Shown piece after piece: positions 40,043 through 47,423 of a stretch of 47,423 nucleotides of DNA (position 1 is its first letter; each line of letters begins with the position of its first letter). The translations under genes and the position numbers were made by a program. The notes beneath the pieces were generated by a model. That model did not search any database, was not told the origin of the DNA, and saw nothing but the letters and a program-made list of their open reading frames with translations. This stretch comes from Acidobacteriota bacterium. GTDB lineage: Bacteria > Acidobacteriota > Vicinamibacteria > Marinacidobacterales > Marinacidobacteraceae. The stretch is taken from assembly GCA_028877265.1 (NCBI GenBank), contig JAPPGX010000032.1:1-47423 (forward strand), given 5' to 3'.

Positions 40043-41179
40043 ATGGATCTCCCCTTCTCGCTCGTAACCGAATCCTTCAATCCGCCGCCGGCCCGCCTGC
40101 TTGATTTCGACAGCGTGGGGTCTCCCCGCACCCTGCGGCCGCGGCCCGTGGGGGCCGACGCGTCGGCGGAGGCCGACCTGCGGGCGGACCTGGCATGGTT
40201 CTGGAACTCGAACGCGGACTGGGCGGACGATCAGATCACGGTCGCCGAGAGTTACCCGGACCTGGTACGCCGCCTGGTCCATTCGCTCGGATTCCGCGAA
40301 GGCGATCGCATCGTCGTCTGCGCCTCGGAGCCGGACGACCGGCGGGCTGCCTGGAAGGCGGCGCTTCCGGAGGGTGTCGAGGTGTCCGACTGGCGGCCGC
40401 GCCGGCTCGGCAGGGTCCTGCTCCGCGACCTCGCAGCGCTGGTCGACGAGCGGACCCGCCTCGTACTGCTGACCAAGGCGTGTCCGGTCACGGGCTCGCT
40501 GAACGAGATCATTCCGGTCGCGCAGCTTCTCGAGGGGACGGACGCGGTGCTCGCCACCGAGGCGAGCCACTTCCTGGCCCACGGTTCGCTCGACATCCGG
40601 AACCTCCGCTGCGACGCCGTCATCGCGGACGTGGCGGAATTCTTCGGCGCCCGCGGCGCGGCGCTCTGGGCCCGCCGGCTGGATCCCGCGGCGTCCGCGA
40701 ACGGGGCCGTTTCGCCCAACGTCCTCGCGGGGCTCGCCCGGGCGGTCTCGTATGCCGAGCGGCTCGGCGAGGCGCCAACCGCGCCGGTGGCGCCTCCCTC
40801 CGAGCGCTTCGGACGCCGGGAACCGATGCGGAAGGGGATGCAGGGCATCCGCCAGGAGGAACGGATCCTGTCCCGCTGGATGCTCCGGGGACTCGCGCGC
40901 ATCAAGGGCATCTCGGTCCTCGGGGAGGACGATCCCCGGCGGGCCGCGTACCGGATTCCGACGTTCACCTTCACCTGCGAGGGAGGCAGCGCGCCGGCGC
41001 TCGGCGCCGCGCTCGCGGCCGAGGGGGTGCAGGTCGCCGCCGGGGACCTGGGATCGTCGACCACGCTGGAGAACCTCGGCCACGATCCGGAAGCCGGCGT
41101 GCTGCGGGCGTCGCTCGGGCACTACCACACCCGGGACGACGTCGAGCGTTTCCTGCGCGTGCTGCAGTCGCTCGTCTAG
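40043..41179 (+). CDS. Aminotransferase class V-fold protein lacking the PLP lysine
   Basis: 378 residues from the ATG at 40043. The overall pattern is that of class V aminotransferases and cysteine desulfurases: SLGFREGDRIVVCASEPDD, LVLLTKACPVTGSLNEI (usual HVSNVTG strand), HFLAHGSLDI, and the C-terminal LRASLGHYHTRDDVERFLRVL. Where the PLP-binding S-x-H-K-x-x-G-P-x-G should be, the sequence reads D-V-A-E-F-F-G-A-R-G, so the lysine is Glu199 and the preceding His is Ala. The pyridine-contacting Asp is also a Glu. It cannot form the usual Schiff base and is probably a non-PLP protein with a new role. It is divergent from ygfZ. Confidence 0.8.
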   Translation: MDLPFSLVTESFNPPPARLLDFDSVGSPRTLRPRPVGADASAEADLRADLAWFWNSNADWADDQITVAESYPDLVRRLVHSLGFREGDRIVVCASEPDDRRAAWKAALPEGVEVSDWRPRRLGRVLLRDLAALVDERTRLVLLTKACPVTGSLNEIIPVAQLLEGTDAVLATEASHFLAHGSLDIRNLRCDAVIADVAEFFGARGAALWARRLDPAASANGAVSPNVLAGLARAVSYAERLGEAPTAPVAPPSERFGRREPMRKGMQGIRQEERILSRWMLRGLARIKGISVLGEDDPRRAAYRIPTFTFTCEGGSAPALGAALAAEGVQVAAGDLGSSTTLENLGHDPEAGVLRASLGHYHTRDDVERFLRVLQSLV

Positions 41180-41242
41180 ACGGAGAGGGGTTTTCCTCCA
41201 CGCCGCCGGGGCGCGTACGATCGGCGGTCCGGGAGGCACCCC

Positions 41243-42919
41243 ATGACCGTCCGCTTCGCGCCCACGCCTGTTGCACCGCGGCTGCTGCCGCTCCTCTTCG
41301 CCGGGACTCTCGCCGGCTGCGGGTCCGAACCGGCCCCGCCGGCCGCGGCCGAACCGGGCACCCACGCGGACCTCGTCGCGCTCTTCGAGGAGTGGCGGGA
41401 GTTCGAGCGGCCCGAGTTCCGGGACGGGATTCCGGACTACAGCGCCGCCGCGATGGCCGGCCAGCAGGCGGAGCTGCCGGCGTGGCGCGCCCGCCTCGAC
41501 GCGCTCGCCCCCGAGAGCTGGCCGGTCGCCGAGCAGATCGACTGGCACCTGATGCGCGCGGAGATGAACGGGCTCGACTTCGACCACCGGGTGCGGCGGC
41601 CGTGGGCCCGCGATCCGGGTTTCTACGTGCAGATCTTCGAGGCCCAGAGCGATGTCCCGGCGCACGAGGGACCGGTGATGCACGGGTTCATCGACCTCTG
41701 GACCTATGACTATCCCCTCTCCGAGGCGGATGCGGCGGAACTGGCGGAGCGTATCGGGACCGTGCCGGGGGTGCTGGCGCAGGCGAAGGGGAACCTCGCG
41801 GCGTCGAATGCGCGGGACCTCTGGCTCGGCGGATTCCGCTACTTCCGGAACCAGGCGGCCGACCTCATCGCGTTCGGCGAACGGGTGGGGGGAACGAGCG
41901 CCGCACTCGACGCCGCGGTGGAGGCTGCCCACGCCGCCACCGTGGACTTCCGGGAGTTCCTCGAGGCCGAAGCCGACTCGAAGACCGGTCCCTCGGGAAT
42001 CGGGGCCGACAACTACACCTGGGCGATGCGGCACGTGCACCTGCTGCCCTGGTCATGGGAGCAGATCGTGACCATCATGGAGCGTGAGCTGGCCCGGTCG
42101 CACTCCTCGATGCGTCTCGAGGAGAACCGGAACCGCGCGCTGCCGGAGCTGGAGCGGATCGCGTCCGCCGAGGAGTTCGACCGGCGGCTCAACGAGTCGG
42201 TGGACCGCTACCTGGAGTTCCTGGTCCGCGAGGAGGTCCAGAGCATCGAGGACTACATGGATCCGGCGCTCCGGGCGGTGAACGGGACGTTCCAGCCGCT
42301 CGAGAACCCGGACGACCTCCGCAACTTCTTCAGCGAGGTGAACTACCGCGACCCGGACGCCTTCCGGCCGCACATGCACCACTGGATCGAGCTGGCGGCG
42401 ATGCGGGACGCGCCCCACCTGAGCCCCGTCCGCGCGGTGCCGTCGCTGTCCAACATCTACGCGTTCCGCTCGGAGGGGCTCGCCACCGGAGTCGAGGAGA
42501 TGTTCATGCACCTCGGCCTCCTCGAAGGTTCGCCGCGGTCGCGGGAGCTCACCTGGATCATGCTCGCCCAGAGGGCGGCGCGCGCCATCAGCGGGCTGCA
42601 CCTCCACGGCGGAGACTTCGACATGGAGGAGGCGGTCGCCTACGCGATGAAGTGGACGCCGCGCGGCTGGCTGACCGAGGGAGCCCTGGTGCGCGGCGAG
42701 CAGAGTCTCTACCTGCGCCAGCCCGGCTACGGGACGAGCTACGTAATCGGAAAGATCCAGATCGAGCAACTCCTTGCCGAAGTGGCGGTGCTGGAGGGCG
42801 AGGACTTCAGCGTCAAGGACTTTTTCGACCGCTTCTACGCCGCCGGAGTCATCCCGATCACCCTGGCGCGCTGGGAGATGACCGGGGAGAAGGACCCGGT
42901 GCTGGATCTACGACCTTAG
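41243..42919 (+). CDS. DUF885 family lipoprotein
   Basis: 558 residues with a lipoprotein signal ending in FAGTLAGCGSE. DUF885 proteins are predicted metal-dependent peptidases of the gluzincin type. Segments seen here are DYSAAAMAGQQAELPAWRARL, the EGLATGVEEMFMHLGLL stretch equivalent to the family EGWA-x-Y-x-E helix, and QPGYGTSYVIGKIQIEQL near the C-terminus. The HExxH-like part is weaker than in canonical members (HMHHWIE lies upstream), so catalysis is uncertain. It precedes the FAH gene by 37 bases. Confidence 0.82.
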   Translation: MTVRFAPTPVAPRLLPLLFAGTLAGCGSEPAPPAAAEPGTHADLVALFEEWREFERPEFRDGIPDYSAAAMAGQQAELPAWRARLDALAPESWPVAEQIDWHLMRAEMNGLDFDHRVRRPWARDPGFYVQIFEAQSDVPAHEGPVMHGFIDLWTYDYPLSEADAAELAERIGTVPGVLAQAKGNLAASNARDLWLGGFRYFRNQAADLIAFGERVGGTSAALDAAVEAAHAATVDFREFLEAEADSKTGPSGIGADNYTWAMRHVHLLPWSWEQIVTIMERELARSHSSMRLEENRNRALPELERIASAEEFDRRLNESVDRYLEFLVREEVQSIEDYMDPALRAVNGTFQPLENPDDLRNFFSEVNYRDPDAFRPHMHHWIELAAMRDAPHLSPVRAVPSLSNIYAFRSEGLATGVEEMFMHLGLLEGSPRSRELTWIMLAQRAARAISGLHLHGGDFDMEEAVAYAMKWTPRGWLTEGALVRGEQSLYLRQPGYGTSYVIGKIQIEQLLAEVAVLEGEDFSVKDFFDRFYAAGVIPITLARWEMTGEKDPVLDLRP

Positions 42920-42956
42920 CGGCGCCAGCCCGGGACTGGCATACTCCGCCGCCGGC

Positions 42957-44072
42957 ATGAACGAACGCCGCACCGCGCTCTCCGGCGCGCTTGTGCTGTC
43001 GCTGGCGGTTTCCGCCGCCGCATCGGCCGAACCGTTCCGGCTGGGGACCTTCGAGCGCCGCGGCGAGGCGTTCCTCGGGATCGTGCTTCGGGACGCGTAC
43101 GCGGTGGATCTCGCCGGGGCCAATGCCTCGCTCGAGCGGCACAACCGGATGTGGGTGAGCCTCCCGATGCCGGAGGACATGAAGGAACTCGCCGGGCGCT
43201 GGCATCTCGGCATGCGCGACCGGGTGCACGCCATCGTGGACCAGGTGGTCCCGCTCCTCGACCGATCCGCGGACGAGCGCCCGGTGTGGATTCACGACCT
43301 CGAGGGGCTCCACGTCTTCCCGCCGGTGCGCCCGGGGATCATCCTGGCCACCGCCCTCAACTACCCGGCGCACGGGGTGGAGATGACCACCGGAGCGCCG
43401 GCGGCGATGTCGGACGCGTCGGCGCTCGACGACCAACAGGTCTCCATGGACCACTTCTGGGAGCGCGAGCCGGGAGACCGGCGGCAGAACCCGTACCTCT
43501 TCCTGAAGCCGGGCAGCATCGCCATCGGTCACGGCGAGCCGATCCTGATGAAGCCCGAGCGGGAGATGGTGGACTGGGAGTGCGAGCTGGCGGTGGTGAT
43601 CGGCCGTCCGGCAAGCGACGTCGAGGCGGAAGACGCCGGCGCCCACGTCTTCGGCTACACCATGATGAACGACGTGGGCGACCGCGAGGGCCGGGGCGAC
43701 GACCGCTACGGCTCCGACTGGCTGGTCTGGAAGTCCACCGAGACGTTCGCGCCGCTCGGGCCCTTCATCACCCCGGCGGAGTTCGTGCCCGACCCCCACG
43801 ACCTGGACATCCGCTTCACGCTCTCGGGCGAGGTGATGCAGGACGCCAACACCGGCATCATGGAGCACCAGATCCCCGAACTCATCCAGTTCGCCTCCCA
43901 CAACCTGATCCTCCGGCCGGGCGACGTGATCGCCACCGGGACCCCGGACGGGGTGGGCTACGCCCGCACCCCGCCCATCTTCATGAAGCCCGGCGACACC
44001 GCCGCCTGCTGGGCCGAGGGCATCGGCACCCTCGTGAACCCGGTGCGCGAGTGGGCGGACGCCATCCGCTGA
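42957..44072 (+). CDS. Exported fumarylacetoacetate hydrolase family protein
   Basis: 371 residues. A signal peptide (ALSGALVLSLAVSAAASA) precedes a FAH fold: ILATALNYPAHG, NPYLFLKPGSIAIGHGEPI, metal ligands in DWECELAVVIGR and the Asp in GYTMMNDVGDREGRG, and DVIATGTPDGVG. FAH enzymes cleave or decarboxylate beta-keto acids with Mg or Mn and are normally cytoplasmic, so export is unusual. It has an insertion between the first core strand and the metal motif (MSDASALDDQQVSMDHFW). It may form one transcription unit with the DUF885 and DUF819 genes. Confidence 0.88.
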   Translation: MNERRTALSGALVLSLAVSAAASAEPFRLGTFERRGEAFLGIVLRDAYAVDLAGANASLERHNRMWVSLPMPEDMKELAGRWHLGMRDRVHAIVDQVVPLLDRSADERPVWIHDLEGLHVFPPVRPGIILATALNYPAHGVEMTTGAPAAMSDASALDDQQVSMDHFWEREPGDRRQNPYLFLKPGSIAIGHGEPILMKPEREMVDWECELAVVIGRPASDVEAEDAGAHVFGYTMMNDVGDREGRGDDRYGSDWLVWKSTETFAPLGPFITPAEFVPDPHDLDIRFTLSGEVMQDANTGIMEHQIPELIQFASHNLILRPGDVIATGTPDGVGYARTPPIFMKPGDTAACWAEGIGTLVNPVREWADAIR

Positions 44073-44091
44073 GCGGGGGAAGGAAGCGCCC

Positions 44092-45225
44092 GTGATCCAG
44101 GACCCCTTCGGCGTCTTCCTGGCCCTCGCCGGGGCGGTCTTCCTGGCGGTCTGGCTCGAGGGGCGCTACCGCTTCTTCCGCGCCATGAGCGCGGGTCTCA
44201 TGTGCCTCGTGTTCGGGATGATCCTGTCGAACTCCGGGCTCCTGCCGGGAGACGCGGAGGCCTACTACCAGCTCGGCAACATCTGGGTGAACGCGGCGAT
44301 CGTTCTGGTGCTCCTCAACGTGGACCTGCGCACCCTCCTGGCGGCCGGGAAGCCCATGCTCGGGGCGTTCGGCATCGGCGCCGCGGGCACCATGCTCGGG
44401 ACGGCGATCGCCACGTTCCTGCTCGCCGGCGCCATCGGCCCCGAGACCTGGAAGCTCACCGGGCAGTTCACGGGGACCTACATCGGCGGCGGGGCGAACT
44501 TCTACGCGCTCGCGGGCGCCTTCGGGACCGATCCGAACATCATGTCCGGGGCGGTGGCCGCCGACGTCATCGTCACCGCCTGCTGGCTCGCCACCTGCCT
44601 CGTCATCCCGGCGCTTCTCTACGGCGGGAAGGGACTCGACCCGGTCCGCAAGGGGGACGCCCCGATGACGCTCGAGCAGCGGCTCAAGGAGAGCGGCGAG
44701 AGTCTGCGCATGATGGACTTCTTCGGGCTCTCCGCCATTACGCTCGGGGCAATGGTGGCGGCGCGGCTCCTCGCGGCCGCGGTCCCGGTGGTGCCGGCAG
44801 TGCTCTGGCTGACCACCATCGCGCTCGTCCTCGGCCACACGCCACCGGTGCGGAGGCTCCGGGGCGCCCCGGTCCTCGGCAACTCGCTGCTCTACCTGTT
44901 CCTGGCCGGGAACGGCGCCCAGTCGCTGGTCTCGGAGATGCTGGCCTACGGGCCGTCGCTCTTCTTCTACGCCCTGATCACGGTGGGGATCCACGGGCTC
45001 GTGATCTTCGGCATCGGCCGGCTGCTCCGGTTCGATGCGGGGACGCTGGTGGTGGCGTCGCAGGCGAACATCGGCGGCGCCGCCTCGGCGGTGGCGATCG
45101 CCACCGCGCGCGGCTACGGGGACAAGCTGCTGCCGGGGATCGCGGTGGCGCTCGGCGGCTACGCGTTCGGGAACTACCTCGGGTTCGGGATGGGGACCAT
45201 GGCGCGGGCGCTGCTCGGGGGCTAG
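44092..45225 (+). CDS. DUF819 family membrane protein, copy 1
   Basis: 377 residues from GTG with GGAAGG upstream. About ten transmembrane helices can be seen. Family segments: WVNAAIVLVLLNVDLR, KLTGQFTGTYIGGGANFYALA, ADVIVTACWLATCLVIPALL, VASQANIGGAASAVAIATARGY and a C-terminal GYAFGNYLGFGMG. DUF819 (YjcL) resembles bile acid/sodium symporter-type folds and is probably a transporter; its substrate is unknown. It has a close tandem paralogue at 45422. Its TAG stop is the first three bases of repeat copy C. Confidence 0.9.
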   Translation: MIQDPFGVFLALAGAVFLAVWLEGRYRFFRAMSAGLMCLVFGMILSNSGLLPGDAEAYYQLGNIWVNAAIVLVLLNVDLRTLLAAGKPMLGAFGIGAAGTMLGTAIATFLLAGAIGPETWKLTGQFTGTYIGGGANFYALAGAFGTDPNIMSGAVAADVIVTACWLATCLVIPALLYGGKGLDPVRKGDAPMTLEQRLKESGESLRMMDFFGLSAITLGAMVAARLLAAAVPVVPAVLWLTTIALVLGHTPPVRRLRGAPVLGNSLLYLFLAGNGAQSLVSEMLAYGPSLFFYALITVGIHGLVIFGIGRLLRFDAGTLVVASQANIGGAASAVAIATARGYGDKLLPGIAVALGGYAFGNYLGFGMGTMARALLGG

Positions 45226-45407
45226 TAGTCTGTGGACGAGGTCACGGGAGCACCGAGAACGGCGAGGCGCCCGGCTGACAAGGCGCGTGAGGGAGGAATA
45301 CCGGGCGTATTCCGACCGAAACGCAACGATGAGGGCCGCAAAGCGGCCCGGTTCAGGCGGGATGCATCGCCGTTCGAATGCCGCGTGACTTTGTCTACAG
45401 GCTGCTA
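45223..45407. repeat. Inverted-repeat element, copy C (185 bp, reverse orientation)
   Basis: Same length as copy B but inverted. The ends TAGTAGTCTGTGGA and TCTACAGGCTGCTA pair imperfectly with two compensated or tolerated mismatches. The hairpins GGAATAC-CGGGC-GTATTCC (45295-45313) and GGGCCGC-AAA-GCGGCCC are kept. It separates the two DUF819 paralogues. Its left end overlaps the stop of copy 1; its right end CTAGGA contributes to the likely ribosome binding site of copy 2. Confidence 0.88.
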
Positions 45408-45421
45408 GGAAAGGGCTCTTC

Positions 45422-46555
45422 TTGATCCAGGACCCCTTCGGGATCTTCCTGGCGCTCGCCGCGTCGGTGTTCCTCGCCGTCTGGCTGGAGCGGAACTACC
45501 GCTTCTTCCGGTCGCTGAGCGCGGGGCTCCTCTGCCTCCTGTTCGGGATGGTCCTGTCCAACACCGGGCTCCTGGTGGGGGAGGCGGAGAGCTACGAGCA
45601 GATCTCGAACATCTGGATCAACGCCGCGATCGTGCTGGTGCTGCTGAACGTGGACCTGCGCGCGGTCCTGAGAGCCGGGAAGGCGATGCTCACCGCTTTT
45701 GGGCTCGGGGCGCTCGGGACCATGCTGGGGACCTTCCTCGCGACGGTCCTGCTCGCCGACGCGCTGGGTCCGGAGGCGTGGAAGCTCACCGGCCAGTTCA
45801 CCGGGACCTACATCGGGGGCAGCGCCAACTTCTACGCGCTCGCCGCGGCCTTCGAGACGGATCCGAACCTCATGTCGGGGGCGCTTGCGGCCGACGTGAT
45901 CGTGACCAGCATCTGGCTCGCCGCCTGCATCGCGATTCCGGCGCTGCTGCGGGGAGGGAGAGATCTCGATCCGCCCGGCCCGCGCGAGGGGCCCCTGACG
46001 CTCGAACAGCGGCTCAACGAGAGCGGCGACAGCCTCCGGATGCTGGATTTCTTCGGGCTGGCGGCGATCACGCTCGGAACCATGGTTGCGGCGCGCCTGA
46101 TCGAGGCGGCGTGGCCGGTCGTCCCGTCGGTTCTCTGGCTGACGACCATCGCCCTGATCCTCGGCCATGTCGGCCCGGTGCGGAAGCTCCGGGGGGCGCC
46201 GGTGCTCGGCAACTCGCTGCTCTACCTGTTCCTGGCCGCGAACGGGGCCCGGTCCCTCGTCTCCGAGATGTTCGCCGCCGGAGCGGTGCTGTTCTGGTTC
46301 GCGGCGCTCATTGTCGCCGTTCACGGACTCGTGATCTTCGGGGTGGGACGGCTGCTCCGGATCGACGCTGGGACCCTCTCGGTGGCGTCCCAGGCGAACA
46401 TCGGCGGCGCCGCCTCGGCGGTGGCGATCGCCTCCGCCCGCGGCTACGCCGTCCAGATGCTCCCGGGCATTGCGGTGGCGCTCGCCGGCTACGCGGTGGG
46501 GAACTACTTCGGGTTCGGGATGGGGCTGCTGGCCCGGTCGCTGCTCGGGGGTTAG
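45422..46555 (+). CDS. DUF819 family membrane protein, copy 2
   Basis: 377 residues, the same length as copy 1 and similar throughout (IQDPFGIFLALAASVFLAVW, KLTGQFTGTYIGGSANFYALA, VASQANIGGAASAVAIASARGY). The start is TTG where copy 1 has GTG; AGGAAAGG upstream is a fair ribosome binding site and partly belongs to repeat copy C. Ten or so membrane helices. It is a tandem duplicate that may form a hetero-pair or have a different substrate. The stop overlaps that of the converging methyltransferase. Confidence 0.9.
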   Translation: MIQDPFGIFLALAASVFLAVWLERNYRFFRSLSAGLLCLLFGMVLSNTGLLVGEAESYEQISNIWINAAIVLVLLNVDLRAVLRAGKAMLTAFGLGALGTMLGTFLATVLLADALGPEAWKLTGQFTGTYIGGSANFYALAAAFETDPNLMSGALAADVIVTSIWLAACIAIPALLRGGRDLDPPGPREGPLTLEQRLNESGDSLRMLDFFGLAAITLGTMVAARLIEAAWPVVPSVLWLTTIALILGHVGPVRKLRGAPVLGNSLLYLFLAANGARSLVSEMFAAGAVLFWFAALIVAVHGLVIFGVGRLLRIDAGTLSVASQANIGGAASAVAIASARGYAVQMLPGIAVALAGYAVGNYFGFGMGLLARSLLGG

Positions 46556-47235
46556 CCGGGAGCACGTCTTCCGACCGCGACGACCATCGGCCCGTCGCTC
46601 CACGCCGCGCCCACCTCGAAACCGGCGGTGCGCATCGCCGCGGCTTCGACCTCGCGGGGGAAGTAGGTGTCCTCTTCCCGCCATTCGGCGAAATGCCGGT
46701 AGGCGCGCTCTTCCGGAATGCCGCGCGACACGAGGTGGGCGGCCCAGCCGCGCCACACGGGCTCCTGGGCGTCGGGTTCCGCTGGCATCGTGGCGTCGGC
46801 ATTCACGAAGACCCCGCCGGGACGGAGACAGTCGTGAATCCGGACGAAGAGCCGCCGCTTTTCGTCCATGGTGGGGACGTGGTGGAGCGCCAGCGAAGCG
46901 GCAACGGCGTCGGCCTCCGGGAGGGGATCGTCGAAGGAGGCTTCGCGGAAGCGTGTCCGGGACCCGTACCCGCCGAGGCGCTCCCGGGCCACCGCGAGCA
47001 TGTCGGGGTCCACGTCGATGAGTTCGACCGTCGCGCCCGGGGCCGCGAGCAGGATGGCTTCGGCGAGGGCGCCGGTGCCGCCCCCGAGGTCCAGGACGTG
47101 TTCCGGCGCCACCCGCGCGATCTCGGCCGCGGCGGCCTCGAGCATCGCTTCGTATCCCGGGATGAAGCGCCGGATCGCCTCATCGTAGGCGTCGACCTCC
47201 ACGCGGAGGTGGCGGCGGACGGAGTGGCGGGACAC
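46552..47235 (-). CDS. Class I SAM-dependent methyltransferase
   Basis: 227 residues. Motif I is VLDLGGGTGALAEAILLAAP near residue 48, motif II ELIDVDPDMLAVARERL, and ADAVAASLALHHVPTMDEKRRLF with CLRPGGVFVNAD completes the Rossmann methyltransferase core. The C-terminal part (about 160-227) is a small cap. The substrate cannot be told. Upstream of its start (47236 to about 47310) I see nothing. Confidence 0.88.
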   Translation of the reverse strand: MSRHSVRRHLRVEVDAYDEAIRRFIPGYEAMLEAAAAEIARVAPEHVLDLGGGTGALAEAILLAAPGATVELIDVDPDMLAVARERLGGYGSRTRFREASFDDPLPEADAVAASLALHHVPTMDEKRRLFVRIHDCLRPGGVFVNADATMPAEPDAQEPVWRGWAAHLVSRGIPEERAYRHFAEWREEDTYFPREVEAAAMRTAGFEVGAAWSDGPMVVAVGRRAPG

Positions 47236-47309
47236 GCCAGCGGATTCTCGCAGCAGCGCCCGAGGAGCTCTGGGCTCCGACTCTTTCGATCGACGGTATG
47301 CAGGTTTCG

Positions 47310-47423
47310 GGGGCCCCCCCGGGGGCCCGGGCCGGCGGGGGGCCGCGCGCGCCCCCCGGGCGCCCCGGGGGGGGGCCGGGGGTTTAAACTGGGGGGGGGG
47401 GGGGGCCGCCCCCGGCGCGGGGG
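47310..47423. other. Low-complexity G/C tract at contig end
   Basis: Alternating runs of G and C, including long G stretches, with a single GTTTAAAC palindrome at 47382-47389. Like the window start, it looks artefactual. No gene is present. Confidence 0.6.

Noticed and set aside
39974..42040. Upstream extension of the ygfZ frame to 1003 codons
   Set aside because: It runs antisense through the aminotransferase-V-like and DUF885 genes; YgfZ homology starts at 39973.

Overview
The window is a very GC-rich (about 70%), densely packed bacterial segment, probably a metagenome contig from an uncultured Acidobacteriota- or Gemmatimonadota-like organism. Reasons: acidobacterial-type VWFA-related proteins, many exported hydrolases (M20, M19, P1, M81, M48, M23, DUF885, DUF1028), lipoproteins, frequent GTG/TTG starts and ATGA/TGATG gene overlaps. 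The taxonomy is inferred from gene content. No rRNA, tRNA or CRISPR array was found. The extreme ends (about 1-55 and 47310-47423) are G/C homopolymer runs that look like assembly or sequencing artefacts.

Layout. (1) 166-9168: a full MoxR-DUF58-BatA-BatB-BatC-BatD-BatE aerotolerance-type operon, interrupted after moxR by a structured repeat. (2) 9165-10496: Tat-exported M20 amidohydrolase, converging on batE. (3) 10592-17665: two paralogous TPR + VWA gene pairs flanking a FabF-OsmC pair and a zinc-ligand-deficient M19 dipeptidase homologue. (4) 17673-21188: PA0069-type radical SAM protein, M48-PDZ lipoprotein, P1/DmpA peptidase. (5) 21384-26290 (minus): a four-gene operon of LVIVD beta-propeller protein, small membrane protein, reductive-dehalogenase-like corrinoid/Fe-S protein and M81 metallopeptidase lipoprotein; a double-VWA membrane protein diverges from it. 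(6) 29154-30320: two IS3 remnants in opposite orientation. (7) 30481-34278 (minus): DUF1028, PQQ-like propeller protein, M23 lipoprotein and Pyr_excise-type glycosylase. (8) 34468-37089: a lipoprotein with two tandem erythromycin-esterase domains, the second lacking the catalytic histidine. (9) 37195-41179: small membrane ORF, RmuC, a ribbon-helix-helix regulator with a probable self-operator, YgfZ, and a divergent aminotransferase-V-fold protein without the PLP lysine. (10) 41243-47235: DUF885 lipoprotein, exported FAH-family protein, two tandem DUF819 membrane proteins with a repeat copy between them, and a methyltransferase.

The most notable items not explained by routine annotation are: a dispersed 185-bp inverted-repeat element (three copies, always at gene ends); the repeated TPR-VWA module; the LVIVD/small-TM/Rdh-like/M81 operon; and three enzyme-fold domains that have lost catalytic residues (M19, second erythromycin-esterase domain, aminotransferase V). 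The cell envelope dominates: most products are exported, lipidated or membrane-bound, and seven genes encode VWA or DUF58-type domains or their direct partners.
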